DNA from: Chitinophagaceae bacterium
GTDB lineage: Bacteria; Bacteroidota; Bacteroidia; Chitinophagales; Chitinophagaceae
Reading direction: 5' to 3'
DNA length: 38,860 bases
Assembly: GCA_947455605.1 (NCBI GenBank)
Contig: CANGOX010000023.1
Location: 1 to 38,860 of the forward strand
Shown: positions 25,650-34,685 of the stretch, piece by piece
Numbering within the stretch: position 1 is the stretch's first letter
How the letters are laid out: each line of letters starts with the position of its first letter
Translations under genes and position numbers: made by a program
The notes under the pieces: generated by a model
What the model was told of the DNA's origin: nothing
Database searches by the model: none
What the model saw: only the letters and a program-made list of their open reading frames with translations

Positions 25650-27485
25650 TTGAAGCATCTCGCAGCCGTTAACAAATATTTCTGGAAGTACCGTTATCGT
25701 TTCTTTATAGGGATCTTCTTTGTGATGTCTTCTAATTACTTTGCCGTACTCGCCCCACAGGTAACCGGCTTTGTGATCAGCCAGGTACAACAAAAGCTAC
25801 CCGGAGCTCACGCACCTGCAATAAGACCGGTACATGATAAACTGGTCGATTTTTTTATTGATTCTGTGCAGGGGGCCCATATCTCTTTTGGCGGACTCAT
25901 AGCCATTTGCAGTATTACCATTCTTGTGCTTGCCCTGATCAGGGGGATACTGATGTTCTTTATGCGGCAGACCATTATTGTAATGAGCCGTTATATTGAA
26001 TTTGACCAGAAGAACGAAATCTTCCGGCATTATCAGAAGCTGGATTCGCATTTTTACAAAACACACAGCACGGGTGATCTGATGAACCGCATGACAGAAG
26101 ATGTAAGCCGCGTTAGGATGTATACCGGCCCTGCGGTCATGTATCTCATCAACCTTGTATCATTGATCGGATTTTGTTTGGTAAGTATGTTCAGAAAAGA
26201 TGTACACCTAAGTTTCCTGGTATTGGCGCCTTTGCCCATATTGGCACTAACGGTTTACCTGGTTAACAGCATCATCCATAAAAAAAGTGAAAGGATCCAG
26301 GCATTATTATCAGACCTCACCACCAATGCCCAGGAATCCTATTCCGGTATACGCGTGATCAAATCTTTTGTACAGGAAAAAGCCATGCTTGGTTTCTTTC
26401 GGAAGAATAGTGAGGAGTATAAAAAGAATGCCGTAGGACTCGCTAAAGTAGAAGCCATCTATTTTCCAAGTATGGCCCTGATGATCGGGTTAAGCACGTT
26501 GGTAACCATTATGGTGGGAGGTATAGAAGCTTTACAGGATACCAGTAAAGTAGGCTTGATCGTTGAATTTGTGATCTATATCAATATGCTCACTTTTCCG
26601 GTGATCGCTATCGGATGGACGGCCAGTATGATACAACGTGCCGCTGCTTCACAAAAACGACTGAATGAATTTCTGAAAACAGAACCCGTGATCGCCAATG
26701 CGGAAAATGCTGCAAAAGAAAGGGTAACCGGCGATATCGTGTTTTCAGATATGAGCTTTACATACCCACATACCGGTATCAAAGCTTTACAGCATATCAA
26801 TCTCAGGATCAAAAAAGGAGATAAAGTGTTGATCCTTGGCCGAACCGGAAGCGGAAAATCCACACTGGCGCAGCTCTTATTGCGTTTTTATGATCCCACC
26901 AAAGGAACCATAGAAATAGGAGGAACAGATATCAAAAAAATAGACCTGACAACCTTGCGCGAACAGATCAGTTATGTGCAACAGGATGTTTTTCTGTTCA
27001 GCGATTCGGTAAGTAATAATATCAGTTTTGGTTTATCAGCTGCTGCCTCAAAAGAAAAAGTGGAAAAAGCAGCCGCTTCTTCCAGTGTGCATAATGAGAT
27101 CCTTGGTTTTACTCAAGGATACGATACACTGATAGGAGAGCGGGGTGTTACCTTAAGCGGCGGACAAAAACAAAGAATCTCCATTGCCCGGGCCTTGATC
27201 AAGGAACCTGAGATCATAGTCTTTGATGACTGCCTCAGCGCTGTTGATGCCAAAACCGAGAATGAGATCATCGGAAACCTATACCGCTACCTGCACGATA
27301 AAACCGCACTGATCATCACCCATCGTATATTCTCTTCCTTTCAATTCAATAATATCATCGTGCTCGATAACGGCGAACTGGCCGAACAGGGCACCCATGT
27401 GGAATTAATGGCCAATAACGGGTATTATGCAGAATTGTACCGGTTACAGCAAACGGAAGAAACTGCTGAAAACAGCCGCCCATAG
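25650..27485 (+). CDS. ABC exporter, fused permease-ATPase (MdlA/MsbA-like half transporter)
   Basis: This 611-residue half transporter has six membrane helices in the first 320 residues and a nucleotide-binding domain from about 355. Walker A is GRTGSGKS (397-404), the signature LSGGQ lies at 502-506, and the H-loop is in LIITHR. The Walker B segment reads IIVFDDC: Asp526 is normal, but the catalytic glutamate position (527) is aspartate, as in the degenerate half of some heterodimeric exporters such as MdlA/YheI types. The start is TTG at 25650; KHLAAVNKYFWKYR is the usual N-terminus of this group and no ATG precedes it. No second half transporter is adjacent. The substrate is unknown (lipid or drug). 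Confidence 0.9.
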   Translation: MKHLAAVNKYFWKYRYRFFIGIFFVMSSNYFAVLAPQVTGFVISQVQQKLPGAHAPAIRPVHDKLVDFFIDSVQGAHISFGGLIAICSITILVLALIRGILMFFMRQTIIVMSRYIEFDQKNEIFRHYQKLDSHFYKTHSTGDLMNRMTEDVSRVRMYTGPAVMYLINLVSLIGFCLVSMFRKDVHLSFLVLAPLPILALTVYLVNSIIHKKSERIQALLSDLTTNAQESYSGIRVIKSFVQEKAMLGFFRKNSEEYKKNAVGLAKVEAIYFPSMALMIGLSTLVTIMVGGIEALQDTSKVGLIVEFVIYINMLTFPVIAIGWTASMIQRAAASQKRLNEFLKTEPVIANAENAAKERVTGDIVFSDMSFTYPHTGIKALQHINLRIKKGDKVLILGRTGSGKSTLAQLLLRFYDPTKGTIEIGGTDIKKIDLTTLREQISYVQQDVFLFSDSVSNNISFGLSAAASKEKVEKAAASSSVHNEILGFTQGYDTLIGERGVTLSGGQKQRISIARALIKEPEIIVFDDCLSAVDAKTENEIIGNLYRYLHDKTALIITHRIFSSFQFNNIIVLDNGELAEQGTHVELMANNGYYAELYRLQQTEETAENSRP

Positions 27486-27523
27486 TCCATAGACCATGGT
27501 CCATGGACTATCGTCTATGGACT
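27484..27523. repeat. GTCCATAGAC inverted repeat overlapping the ABC stop codon
   Basis: Perfect 11-base arms at 27484-27494 and 27513-27523 begin inside the TAG stop of the ABC gene. The loop contains further copies of the same word (CCATGGTCCATGG), so alternative hairpins can form. It is probably a terminator or processing site for the ABC transcript. Confidence 0.85.
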
Positions 27524-27535
27524 TTCTGCTAAAAT

Positions 27536-27565
27536 TTTGGTAATTCTGAAACAATCCTATATTTG
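27536..27565 (+). promoter_or_regulatory. Promoter of the DUF3276 gene
   Basis: TTTG at 27536-27539 and TATATTTG at 27558-27565 match the Bacteroidota -33 and -7 consensus with 18 bases between them. The expected transcript begins near 27572, leaving a leader of about 35 bases before the GTG at 27608. This is the best promoter match in the window. Confidence 0.7.
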
Positions 27566-27607
27566 TGACACTTAAAAAGTATTTCAAAAACCAAAAAACA
27601 ACTAACT

Positions 27608-28078
27608 GTGGCGTACGAGAACAATGACAAAAAAATGGAGAGTGTTTACAGCAAACGTATCAGGGCCGGAAAAAGAAGAACCTATTTTTTTGATGTAAGG
27701 GCAACCCGTGGAAATGATTACTTTTTAACCATCACAGAAAGCCGTAAGCGCTTTGACGACAATGGTTACGACAGGCATAAGATCTTCCTCTACAAAGAAG
27801 ACTTCAACAAATTCATCAAAGCACTGGGCGAGGCGATCGATTATGTGAAGACAGACCTGATGCCTGATTTCGATTTTGATGCATTCAACCACGAATATCC
27901 GGAAGGAGAAGGTGAAGGAAACGGCTCAGAAGGCGGCGAATCAACCTATGTGGCACCATCTGCACCCATAGCAGAAGCAGAACCCGAGGTTCAGGCTCCT
28001 GTTGAAGTAGCACCAACACCCATTACTGATGCAGCAGCCGCAGCCGCAAGCGCTTCTGAAGAAGTAGACAAATGGTAA
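27608..28078 (+). CDS. DUF3276/PUR family protein, GTG start
   Basis: This 156-residue protein has an N-terminal PUR domain of the DUF3276 family typical of Bacteroidota: SVYSKRIRAGKRRTYFFDVR, then NDYFLTITESRKRF, and HKIFLYKEDFNKFIKAL. Relatives bind single-stranded nucleic acids, so a role with DNA or RNA is likely but unproven here. From about residue 98 the tail is acidic and rich in Glu, Pro and Ala, and is probably disordered. The family usually begins MAYEN, which fits a GTG start at 27608; an ATG at 27635 is the alternative. It is a single-gene unit with its own promoter and a strong terminator. Confidence 0.9.
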   Translation: MAYENNDKKMESVYSKRIRAGKRRTYFFDVRATRGNDYFLTITESRKRFDDNGYDRHKIFLYKEDFNKFIKALGEAIDYVKTDLMPDFDFDAFNHEYPEGEGEGNGSEGGESTYVAPSAPIAEAEPEVQAPVEVAPTPITDAAAAAASASEEVDKW

Positions 28079-28103
28079 TATTCCAATTGAATTGATATAA
28101 TAA

Positions 28104-28137
28104 GAAAGCCGCTTCCAAAAAAGCGGCTTTCCTGTTT
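28104..28137 (+). terminator. Intrinsic terminator after the DUF3276 gene
   Basis: A perfect 11-bp stem (28104-28114 with 28121-28131, core AAAGCCGCTT) around the loop CCAAAA is followed by CTGTTTTTA. It lies 25 bases after the stop codon. Confidence 0.88.
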
Positions 28138-28172
28138 TTATAACTAAGCATTTATCCTTATCACTAAATACT

Positions 28173-28197
28173 AGCCCCCTCCCAAGGGGTTGGGGGT
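28173..28197. repeat. CCCCCTCCC/GGGGTTGGGGG hairpin
   Basis: A GC-rich imperfect hairpin lies just beyond the GNAT stop codon (GNAT is on the minus strand). It is of the CTAGCCCCCTCCCAAGGGG kind, which is a familiar dispersed intergenic hairpin in Bacteroidota genomes. It may terminate GNAT transcription. Confidence 0.6.
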
Positions 28198-28204
28198 AAT
28201 GGAG

Positions 28205-28705
28205 TCAGAGTTTCCTGATCATCCATATATCACACCCACTATGTCCTGTATTTCCCATTGGGGCTTTCAGATACTCAAATCCAAACTTCTCGTACACACT
28301 AACCGCTTTCCGCAGTTCAGGCATGGTTTCCAGGTACATATTGGTAAATCCTTTTGTAACAGCCAGTTCCATACACTTACTGATCATCATCCTTCCCAAA
28401 CCCAGTCCACGCGCTGCCGGAGAGAGATACATCTTTACCAGTTCACAGGTATCAGAAGGAAGTCCTTCTGTAGGAAAAATACCGGCACCACCTATCACCA
28501 CCCCTTCTTTCTCTGCAATAAAATAAGCACTTAAAGATGTTGCCAGAAAGAGTTCAAATAAATGATCGGTAGAATCATCAAAATAAACTGTACCCGGATG
28601 GTTGGCACCAAATTCTTCGAGGCTACTGCGTATGATAGCGGCTATTGCGGCATTGTCTCTCAGTTCAATCGGCCTGATCAAAATATCATTTGTAAACTTC
28701 AACAT
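28205..28705 (-). CDS. GNAT family N-acetyltransferase
   Basis: This 166-residue cytoplasmic acetyl-CoA-dependent acyltransferase shows the GNAT core: IRPIELRDNAAIAAII at the start, the CELVKMYLSPAARGLGLG strand-loop that binds the pyrophosphate of acetyl-CoA, and YLETMPELRKAVSVYEKFGF near the end. The substrate cannot be told; it could be an amine, an amino acid or a protein N-terminus. It follows pgi on the same strand after 31 bases, so it may be cotranscribed. Its ATG lies within a copy of the GAATATTGAA word that fills the spacer. Confidence 0.88.
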   Translation of the reverse strand: MLKFTNDILIRPIELRDNAAIAAIIRSSLEEFGANHPGTVYFDDSTDHLFELFLATSLSAYFIAEKEGVVIGGAGIFPTEGLPSDTCELVKMYLSPAARGLGLGRMMISKCMELAVTKGFTNMYLETMPELRKAVSVYEKFGFEYLKAPMGNTGHSGCDIWMIRKL

Positions 28706-28736
28706 TCAATATTCCTTGTTCAATATTCAATATTCC
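28704..28736 (-). repeat. TTCAATATTC word repeat filling the pgi-GNAT spacer
   Basis: Four or so copies of TTCAATATTC or close variants occupy the whole spacer and run into the GNAT start codon (minus strand GAATGTTGAA). AATATT is self-complementary, so short hairpins can form, but the main feature is the word repetition. Confidence 0.7.
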
Positions 28737-30395
28737 CTAACCTTTCCTATATGCTTTAAACGCATTGATCAACCCATTCGTAGAACCATCATGGGAACTC
28801 ACCGGCTCTTCGTTGGTTAACTCAGGCAATATCTGGTTGGCCAGTTGTTTACCCAGTTCCACACCCCATTGGTCAAAGCTGAATATGTTCCATATCACAC
28901 CCTGTACAAAGATCTTATGCTCGTATAAAGCGATCAGGCTTCCCAAGGTAAATGGGGTGATCTCTTTAACGAGAAAAGAATTGGTAGGTTTATTCCCTTC
29001 AAATATTTTGAAAGGTGCCAGCTTCTTGATCTCATCTTCTTTTTTATCGGCCTTCATCAATTCCACTTTCACACCGTTCTCCGATTTGCCATTCATCAGG
29101 GCTTCTGTTTGCGCAAAAAAGTTGGAAAGAAGTTTCACATGATGGTCGCCAATCGCATTATGACTGATCGCCGGAGCAATAAAATCACAAGGTATCATCA
29201 ATGTTCCCTGGTGGATCAGCTGGTAGAATGCATGTTGCCCATTGGTTCCCGGTTCACCCCAGATCACAGGGCCGGTTGAATAGTTTACGGGGTTACCACT
29301 ACGGTCAATACTCTTACCATTGCTTTCCATATTTCCCTGTTGAAAATAGGCTGCAAAACGGTGCATGTACTGATCGTAAGGCAGGATGGCTTCACTCTGT
29401 GCACCAAAGAAATTGGTATACCAGATCCCGATCAATGCCATCAATACCGGAATATTCTTATCAAACTTTTCTTTCTTAAAATGTTCATCTACGGCGAATG
29501 CGCCTTTCAATAACTGCTCAAAATTTTCATAGCCAATTGTAAGGGCAATCGATAACCCGATCGCACTCCATAAAGAGTATCGTCCACCAACCCAATCCCA
29601 GAATTCGAACATATTGGCTTTGTCAATACCAAAAGACGTTACTTCTTTTTCATTGGTGCTTAATGCCACAAAATGTTTGGCCACTTGCGCCTGATCTTTT
29701 GCTGTTTCAAGAAACCAATCACGCGCAGATAACGCATTGGTCATGGTTTCCTGCGTAGTAAAGGTTTTGGAAGCCACCAGGAAAAGGGTTTCTTCCGGTT
29801 TTACTTTCTTAAGTGTTTCGGCAATATGCGTTCCATCTACATTGCTAACAAAGTATGACTGGATCCCTTCTTTCCAATAGGGGCGTAGCGCTTCAGTAAC
29901 CATAAAAGGCCCAAGATCACTGCCACCAATACCTATGTTTACGATATATTTTATTTTCTTCCCGGTATAACCCTTCCATTTGCCGCTATGTACTTTCTCA
30001 CAAAAATCCTTCATGTGATTCTGTACTTTGCGGATGCGGGGCATAATATCTTTTCCTTCTACCAGAATTGCCGAATCAGAAAAGTCGCGCAGGGCAGTAT
30101 GCAACACGGCACGGCCTTCTGTTTCATTGATCTTGATACCGGCAAACATATCATGGATCGCATCTTTCAGCTGACAATCCTCAGCCAGTTGCAATAAGAG
30201 CTGAAGTGTTTTTGGATTGATGATATTCTTGGAATAGTCAAACAGAATATCACCTAATGTGATCGAAAATTTCTTGAACCGCTCCGGATCTGCAGTAAAC
30301 AGATCGCGTATATGCCGGCGGCTCATTTCCTCTTCATGGTGTTTCTTTAATAAAAACCAGGCTTGTGTATTCGTAGGGTTAATTCTGGGTAGCAT
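28737..30395 (-). CDS. pgi: Glucose-6-phosphate isomerase
   Basis: This 552-residue enzyme interconverts glucose-6-phosphate and fructose-6-phosphate in glycolysis and gluconeogenesis. PGI signatures are [53 protein letters not shown] and the catalytic-glutamate segment [12 protein letters not shown]. The C-terminal [13 protein letters not shown] completes the protein. Length is that of the large bacterial/eukaryotic PGI type. It may be cotranscribed with ltaE upstream (45-base gap) and GNAT downstream. Confidence 0.97.
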   Translation of the reverse strand: MLPRINPTNTQAWFLLKKHHEEEMSRRHIRDLFTADPERFKKFSITLGDILFDYSKNIINPKTLQLLLQLAEDCQLKDAIHDMFAGIKINETEGRAVLHTALRDFSDSAILVEGKDIMPRIRKVQNHMKDFCEKVHSGKWKGYTGKKIKYIVNIGIGGSDLGPFMVTEALRPYWKEGIQSYFVSNVDGTHIAETLKKVKPEETLFLVASKTFTTQETMTNALSARDWFLETAKDQAQVAKHFVALSTNEKEVTSFGIDKANMFEFWDWVGGRYSLWSAIGLSIALTIGYENFEQLLKGAFAVDEHFKKEKFDKNIPVLMALIGIWYTNFFGAQSEAILPYDQYMHRFAAYFQQGNMESNGKSIDRSGNPVNYSTGPVIWGEPGTNGQHAFYQLIHQGTLMIPCDFIAPAISHNAIGDHHVKLLSNFFAQTEALMNGKSENGVKVELMKADKKEDEIKKLAPFKIFEGNKPTNSFLVKEITPFTLGSLIALYEHKIFVQGVIWNIFSFDQWGVELGKQLANQILPELTNEEPVSSHDGSTNGLINAFKAYRKG

Positions 30396-30440
30396 ATCTG
30401 TTCTTCTGTTATAAATAATTTCGTATTATGAAATGATGAT

Positions 30441-31454
30441 CTACAGCGAGTCGATCACTTCAATGGTCTTAGCCACATCGTTAGGATGAATATCAAGATG
30501 TACTACAATCCTGATCTGTGTAGGAGAGATGGCGATCACGAAAATTCCCTGTTCCTTGAATTTTGCGGCCAACTCAGGCGCGGTATAACGGCCTTTCACC
30601 GCAAAAATAACGATATTAGTCTCAACAGGTAAGATCTCACCCGTAAAATCCTTTTTTACCAATGCCGCCGTGATCATCTGGGCGTGGGCATGGTCCTCAG
30701 CCAGCCTGGCTACGTTATGCTCCAGCGCATAAATACAGGCAGCAGCCAAATATCCCGCCTGCCGCATTCCACCGCCAAACATCTTTCGCACCCTGCGGGC
30801 TTTTTTGATCAGTTGATGGGTTCCAAGCAACACACTGCCAACGGGTGCGCCCAATCCCTTGCTCAGGCAGATAGAAATAGAGTCAAACGCTTCCCCGTAT
30901 TGTTTACAGGTCTCGTTTTTAGCCACCAAAGCATTAAAAAGGCGGGCTCCATCAAGGTGCAACTTCAAGTTATTTTGTAAACAAACCTCTTTAATGGCTT
31001 GTATATCAGCAAAATTATAACAACTACCTCCACCACGGTTTCCCGTATTTTCCAGAGAAACGAGCGTGGTTACAGGCTTATGAATATCTTCAGGATTGAT
31101 CGCTTCTCTCACCTGGTCTGCAGTTAACCTGCCTCGATTTCCCTCCAATAATCTAACCGAAGCCCCCGAATTGGCAGCAATGCCACCACCCTCATAGAGG
31201 TATACATGCGATAATTTATCACAGATCACTTCATCACCCGGTTGTGTATGGCATTTAATGGCGATCTGGTTGGTCATGGTGCCGCTCGGACAAAATATCC
31301 CGGCTTCCATCCCAAAAAGCGCTGCACTCATGGTTTCCAGCTGGTTAATGGAAGGATCTTCCCCAAAAACATCGTCCCCAACAGGGGCATTCAACATGGC
31401 TTCCAGCATCCCTGGGGTAGGGCGGGTAACCGTATCTGATCTGAAATCTATCAT
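30441..31454 (-). CDS. ltaE: Low-specificity L-threonine aldolase
   Basis: This 337-residue PLP enzyme cleaves threonine or allo-threonine to glycine and acetaldehyde. The Schiff-base lysine is Lys199 in ISICLSKGLGAPVGSV. The ring-stacking histidine is His83 in KLSHVYLYEGG, and Asp168 and Arg171 in HLDGARLFNA contact the cofactor. The N-terminal IDFRSDTVTRPT is the family signature. It probably heads a minus-strand unit with pgi. A TATCTTCG sequence close to the start differs from the -7 consensus by one base. Confidence 0.95.
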   Translation of the reverse strand: MIDFRSDTVTRPTPGMLEAMLNAPVGDDVFGEDPSINQLETMSAALFGMEAGIFCPSGTMTNQIAIKCHTQPGDEVICDKLSHVYLYEGGGIAANSGASVRLLEGNRGRLTADQVREAINPEDIHKPVTTLVSLENTGNRGGGSCYNFADIQAIKEVCLQNNLKLHLDGARLFNALVAKNETCKQYGEAFDSISICLSKGLGAPVGSVLLGTHQLIKKARRVRKMFGGGMRQAGYLAAACIYALEHNVARLAEDHAHAQMITAALVKKDFTGEILPVETNIVIFAVKGRYTAPELAAKFKEQGIFVIAISPTQIRIVVHLDIHPNDVAKTIEVIDSL

Positions 31455-31599
31455 AAGGCTGCGAAGATAAATGGAAACCGAAGTTTTTCTGGGATTCTGT
31501 TTATGTTTAATTTATTCAGGATACAGGTAAAACATTGCGTTTTTTTGCCCAAAACCGCAAGTTTTTCCACAAAAGCTGGCAAAATTCGTTGCTGCTACG

Positions 31600-31607
31600 T
31601 ACTTTTG
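31600..31607 (+). promoter_or_regulatory. Candidate -7 element for the sigma factor gene
   Basis: TACTTTTG matches TAnnTTTG exactly in the 261-base spacer between ltaE and the sigma factor gene. It implies a leader of about 100 bases. I see no good -33 element at the right distance. Apart from this, the spacer holds no recognisable gene or RNA. Confidence 0.4.
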
Positions 31608-31715
31608 CAGACTTCTGAAAGTTCAGCCATAATTTAACGGTCTCTTGTACAGCGTTGGCAAAACAATTGTGGTCTTTTAGACGTTTCATAATATAAGTCA
31701 AGTAATTACACATCC

Positions 31716-32573
31716 ATGAGGCAGCTCAAAATCGCTACACAGATCACTAATCGGGATTCACAGGCCGTTGAGAAGTATCTGCAGGAAATTTCTAAAATAC
31801 CAATGATCACCCCGGAAGAAGAGACCACACTGGCTCAGAAGATCAAGATGGGCGATCAGCGTGCGTTGGACAAATTGGTGCAGGCGAACTTACGTTTTGT
31901 GGTATCTGTGGCCAAGCAATACCAACACCAGGGTCTTTCCTTAAGTGATCTGATCAACGAAGGAAACCTCGGTCTGATCAAAGCTGCCCAGCGTTTCGAT
32001 GAAACCAAGGGTTTTAAATTTATCTCTTACGCCGTATGGTGGATCCGTCAGTCAATTCTGCAGGCTTTGGCCGAACAGGGAAGGCTGGTACGTTTACCAC
32101 AGAATAAGATCGGTACTTACAATAAAGCCAACAAAGCCTATATGGCTTTTGAACAGGAGCATGAGCGCGAGCCTTCAACCGAAGAGCTGGCCGAGATCCT
32201 GGAAATGAGCGAAACAGAGATCAACAATATCTTCCAGAGCAATACCCGTCACACATCCTTAGACGCCCCTGTACACGAGGCAGAAGATGTAGCCATGGGC
32301 GATCTGCTGGAAGGAAGTGATGATACGGATGAAGATGTGATGAAAGATTCTTTACGTGAAGAGATCCGCAGGGTATTAAAATCATTAAGCCCACGTGAAG
32401 CCGAGATCGTAAATGCGTATTTCGGTCTGGACGGCGAAAATGGCGTTACCATTGAACAGATCGGAATGAAATATGATTTGACCAAAGAACGTATCCGCCA
32501 GATCAAGGAAAGAGCCATCAAACGCTTACAGAAGGCCCGTTACAGCAATGCCTTAAAAGCCTATTTGGGATAA
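31716..32573 (+). CDS. rpoD: Primary RNA polymerase sigma factor (sigma-70/RpoD)
   Basis: This 285-residue factor has the form of the short primary sigma factors of Bacteroidota, without region 1.1 or the non-conserved insert. Region 1.2 is AVEKYLQEISKIPMITPEEE. Region 2 contains NLRFVVSVAKQYQHQGLSL and the core- and -7-binding TKGFKFISYAVWWIRQSI. Region 3 is HEREPSTEELAEIL, and region 4 ends in LTKERIRQIKERAIKRLQ, the helix-turn-helix for the upstream element. This lineage's factor reads the -33 TTTG/-7 TAnnTTTG promoters seen elsewhere in the window. The gene is monocistronic, with a strong terminator. Confidence 0.96.
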   Translation: MRQLKIATQITNRDSQAVEKYLQEISKIPMITPEEETTLAQKIKMGDQRALDKLVQANLRFVVSVAKQYQHQGLSLSDLINEGNLGLIKAAQRFDETKGFKFISYAVWWIRQSILQALAEQGRLVRLPQNKIGTYNKANKAYMAFEQEHEREPSTEELAEILEMSETEINNIFQSNTRHTSLDAPVHEAEDVAMGDLLEGSDDTDEDVMKDSLREEIRRVLKSLSPREAEIVNAYFGLDGENGVTIEQIGMKYDLTKERIRQIKERAIKRLQKARYSNALKAYLG

Positions 32574-32594
32574 GATTTTATCCAACTATCTGAT

Positions 32595-32628
32595 AAAAGC
32601 CCCTCGTAACATCGAGGGGTTTTGTTTT
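32595..32628 (+). terminator. Intrinsic terminator after the sigma factor gene
   Basis: The stem CCCCTCG (32600-32606) with CGAGGGG (32613-32619) and loop TAACAT is preceded by AAAAG and followed by TTTTGTTTTG, about 26 bases after the stop codon. Confidence 0.92.
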
Positions 32629-32631
32629 GTA

Positions 32632-32688
32632 CCACCCCGCCCTTGGCTAAGGCGCTTGGGCACACCTCTTGGCAGAGCCAGGAGGGGA
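32632..32688. repeat. GC-rich double-hairpin intergenic repeat
   Basis: Two adjacent hairpins are visible: GCCCTTGG...GGGC around 32639-32661, and a 9-bp stem CCTCTTGGC/GCCAGGAGG at 32665-32685 with loop AGA and one mismatch. CCCC and GGGG at the outer edges could close them into a branched structure. Such CACCCCG...GGAGGGG units are familiar dispersed repeats in this phylum. It sits between the sigma terminator and the DUF4249 gene. Confidence 0.55.
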
Positions 32689-32760
32689 TACTAAGGTGTT
32701 TACTTATTACTTATACCTTACTACTTTTAACTTTTAACCGTTTCTCTTGTTGTATCCATA

Positions 32761-32768
32761 TAATTTTG
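32761..32768 (+). promoter_or_regulatory. -7 element directly before the DUF4249 gene
   Basis: TAATTTTG matches TAnnTTTG and ends only four bases before the ATG at 32773, which implies a leaderless or nearly leaderless transcript. No clear -33 TTTG is present at the usual distance. Confidence 0.4.
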
Positions 32769-32772
32769 CATC

Positions 32773-33657
32773 ATGAAAAAATGGGGTTTATCTATTGTTG
32801 TTTTCTGTGGTTTACTCGGTTGTGAAAAGACCGTACAGCTGGATACAGTGCAGCAATCGCCCAAACTGGTGGTAGAAGGACAGATAGAAAGCGGTCAGGC
32901 GCCCATGGTAGCTATCTCTAATTCGTTGAATTATTTTTCAGAGATAGATGCCGCTACATTAAATGGTTCTTATGTTCATGGAGCTACCGTAACTATCAAT
33001 AATGGCACCAATACTTACAGCCTGAAAGAAGTGGCAGTGCCACTTACCGGAGGCTTTTATTTTTACTATTATACTACACCGCAAACTTCGCCGGCAACTA
33101 CTTTGTTTGGTCAAATGGGTAAGGCCTATAACCTGCGTATTGAAACCGGCGGACAGGTATATACTTCAACCACTACCATTCCGGTAATGACCAAGAAAAT
33201 GGATTCTTTGTGGTGGAAGAAAGCACCTAATAATTCGGATACGAATAAGGTGGTGCTGATGTCGAGGATAACGGATCCTCCCGGACTGGGTAATTATATC
33301 CGTTATTTTACCAGTTCCAATAACAAAGATTTTTACCCGGGGTTGAACAGTGTATTTGACGACCAGATCATTGATGGCAAGACCTATGATATACAGGTAG
33401 ATCAGGGAATATCTAAAAATGAAAAGCTGAAGTTTGAGGATTATGGTTATTTCAAGAGAGGGGATACCGCAATTGTCAAATTCTGCAATATTGATAAAGC
33501 CAGTTTTGATTTCTGGAGAACCTGGGAATTCACCTATCAATCGGTAGGGAATCCTTTTTCATCACCCGGAAAAGTGATAAGTAATATCAGTAATGGAGGT
33601 TTAGGCGCCTTTTGTGGCTATGCCGTGCAGTATAAAGCTTTGATTATCCCCAAATAA
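32773..33657 (+). CDS. DUF4249 lipoprotein
   Basis: This 294-residue surface or periplasmic lipoprotein has the signal MKKWGLSIVVFCGLLGC with the lipobox LLGC. The family start follows: PKLVVEGQIESGQAPMVAISN, then LNGSYVHGATVTINNG, an N-terminal beta domain with strand-rich remainder. DUF4249 genes usually stand directly after a TonB-dependent receptor with a carboxypeptidase-like domain and act as its partner; here no receptor is nearby. The function is unknown. The -7 box just before the ATG suggests independent, perhaps leaderless, expression. Confidence 0.87.
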   Translation: MKKWGLSIVVFCGLLGCEKTVQLDTVQQSPKLVVEGQIESGQAPMVAISNSLNYFSEIDAATLNGSYVHGATVTINNGTNTYSLKEVAVPLTGGFYFYYYTTPQTSPATTLFGQMGKAYNLRIETGGQVYTSTTTIPVMTKKMDSLWWKKAPNNSDTNKVVLMSRITDPPGLGNYIRYFTSSNNKDFYPGLNSVFDDQIIDGKTYDIQVDQGISKNEKLKFEDYGYFKRGDTAIVKFCNIDKASFDFWRTWEFTYQSVGNPFSSPGKVISNISNGGLGAFCGYAVQYKALIIPK

Positions 33658-33702
33658 GCGTTCTTTGTGAAAAACCAAAACCGCATAACTGCAAGGGTTC
33701 GA

Positions 33703-33710
33703 TAATTTTG
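33703..33710 (+). promoter_or_regulatory. -7 element of trxB
   Basis: TAATTTTG matches TAnnTTTG, 27 bases before the trxB ATG. A TTTG occurs at 33664-33667 but is 35 bases away, too far for a normal -33 element. Confidence 0.45.
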
Positions 33711-33737
33711 TTCGTCTAAATAATTAAACAGAAAAGT

Positions 33738-34685
33738 ATGGCAAATGAGGCTATAGAGAAAGTACATGTGTTGATCATTGGTTCTGGTCCGGCAGGATAT
33801 ACTGCTGCTATTTATGCAGCAAGGGCTAATATGAAACCCGTTTTGTATCAGGGAATTCAACCGGGTGGTCAGTTGACCATCACCACAGAAGTTGAGAACT
33901 ATCCCGGTTACCCCGATGGGATACAGGGTCCGGATATGATGGTGCATTTTGAAAAACAGGCAGCAAGAATGGGTGCCGATATCCGTTATGGTTTGGCAAC
34001 GAAAGTTGATTTCAGTCAGCAACCTTATAAAGTTTGGATCGATGAAGAGAAACTGATCGAAGCAGATTCAGTGATCATCTGTACCGGTGCTTCAGCCAAA
34101 TGGCTGGGTATACCCAGTGAAGAAAGACTGAATGGTTTTGGCGTAAGTGCCTGCGCCGTTTGTGATGGGTTTTTCTTTCGTGGTAAAGAAGTGGCGATCG
34201 TTGGGGCAGGAGATACGGCTGCTGAAGAAGCGATGTATCTTTCTAAGCTATGCACCACTGTACATATGTTTATCCGTAAAGAAAAAATGCGCGCCAGTAA
34301 AGTAATGCAGGACAGGGTGGTAAACACACCCAACATTAAAGTTTACTGGAACACAGATACTGATGAAATATTAGGCGAGAAAAAAGTAGAAGCGGTTCGT
34401 ATAAAGAATAACCAGACACAGGAAACACAGGAAATACCCATCAGCGGTTTCTTTGTGGCCATTGGCCATCAGCCCAACAGCGATATCTTTAAAGAGTGGA
34501 TCGATATGGATGAGACCGGTTATATCACCACCATACCCGGCACTTCCAAAACAAATATAGAAGGCGTATTTGCCGCAGGCGATGTGCAGGATAAAAACTA
34601 CCGCCAGGCCGTAACCGCCGCAGGCAGTGGCTGTATGGCCGCACTGGATGCAGAGCGGTATCTGAGTGCAAAAGGACTCGCTTGA
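33738..34685 (+). CDS. trxB: Thioredoxin-disulfide reductase
   Basis: This 315-residue flavoenzyme passes electrons from NADPH through FAD and a redox disulfide to thioredoxin in the cytoplasm. The FAD-binding GSGPAGYTA (15-23), the active-site pair Cys139-A-V-Cys142 in SACAVCDGFFF, the NADPH loop GAGDTA (157-162) and the C-terminal FAAGDVQDKNYRQAVTAAGS are all present. Length is normal. The gene is followed by a word-type inverted repeat that fills the spacer up to folB. Confidence 0.97.
   Translation: MANEAIEKVHVLIIGSGPAGYTAAIYAARANMKPVLYQGIQPGGQLTITTEVENYPGYPDGIQGPDMMVHFEKQAARMGADIRYGLATKVDFSQQPYKVWIDEEKLIEADSVIICTGASAKWLGIPSEERLNGFGVSACAVCDGFFFRGKEVAIVGAGDTAAEEAMYLSKLCTTVHMFIRKEKMRASKVMQDRVVNTPNIKVYWNTDTDEILGEKKVEAVRIKNNQTQETQEIPISGFFVAIGHQPNSDIFKEWIDMDETGYITTIPGTSKTNIEGVFAAGDVQDKNYRQAVTAAGSGCMAALDAERYLSAKGLA

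Noticed and set aside
31516..31713. Small minus-strand frame in the spacer before the sigma factor gene
   Set aside because: No recognisable domain and start next to the sigma start codon; more likely spacer with a promoter on the plus strand.
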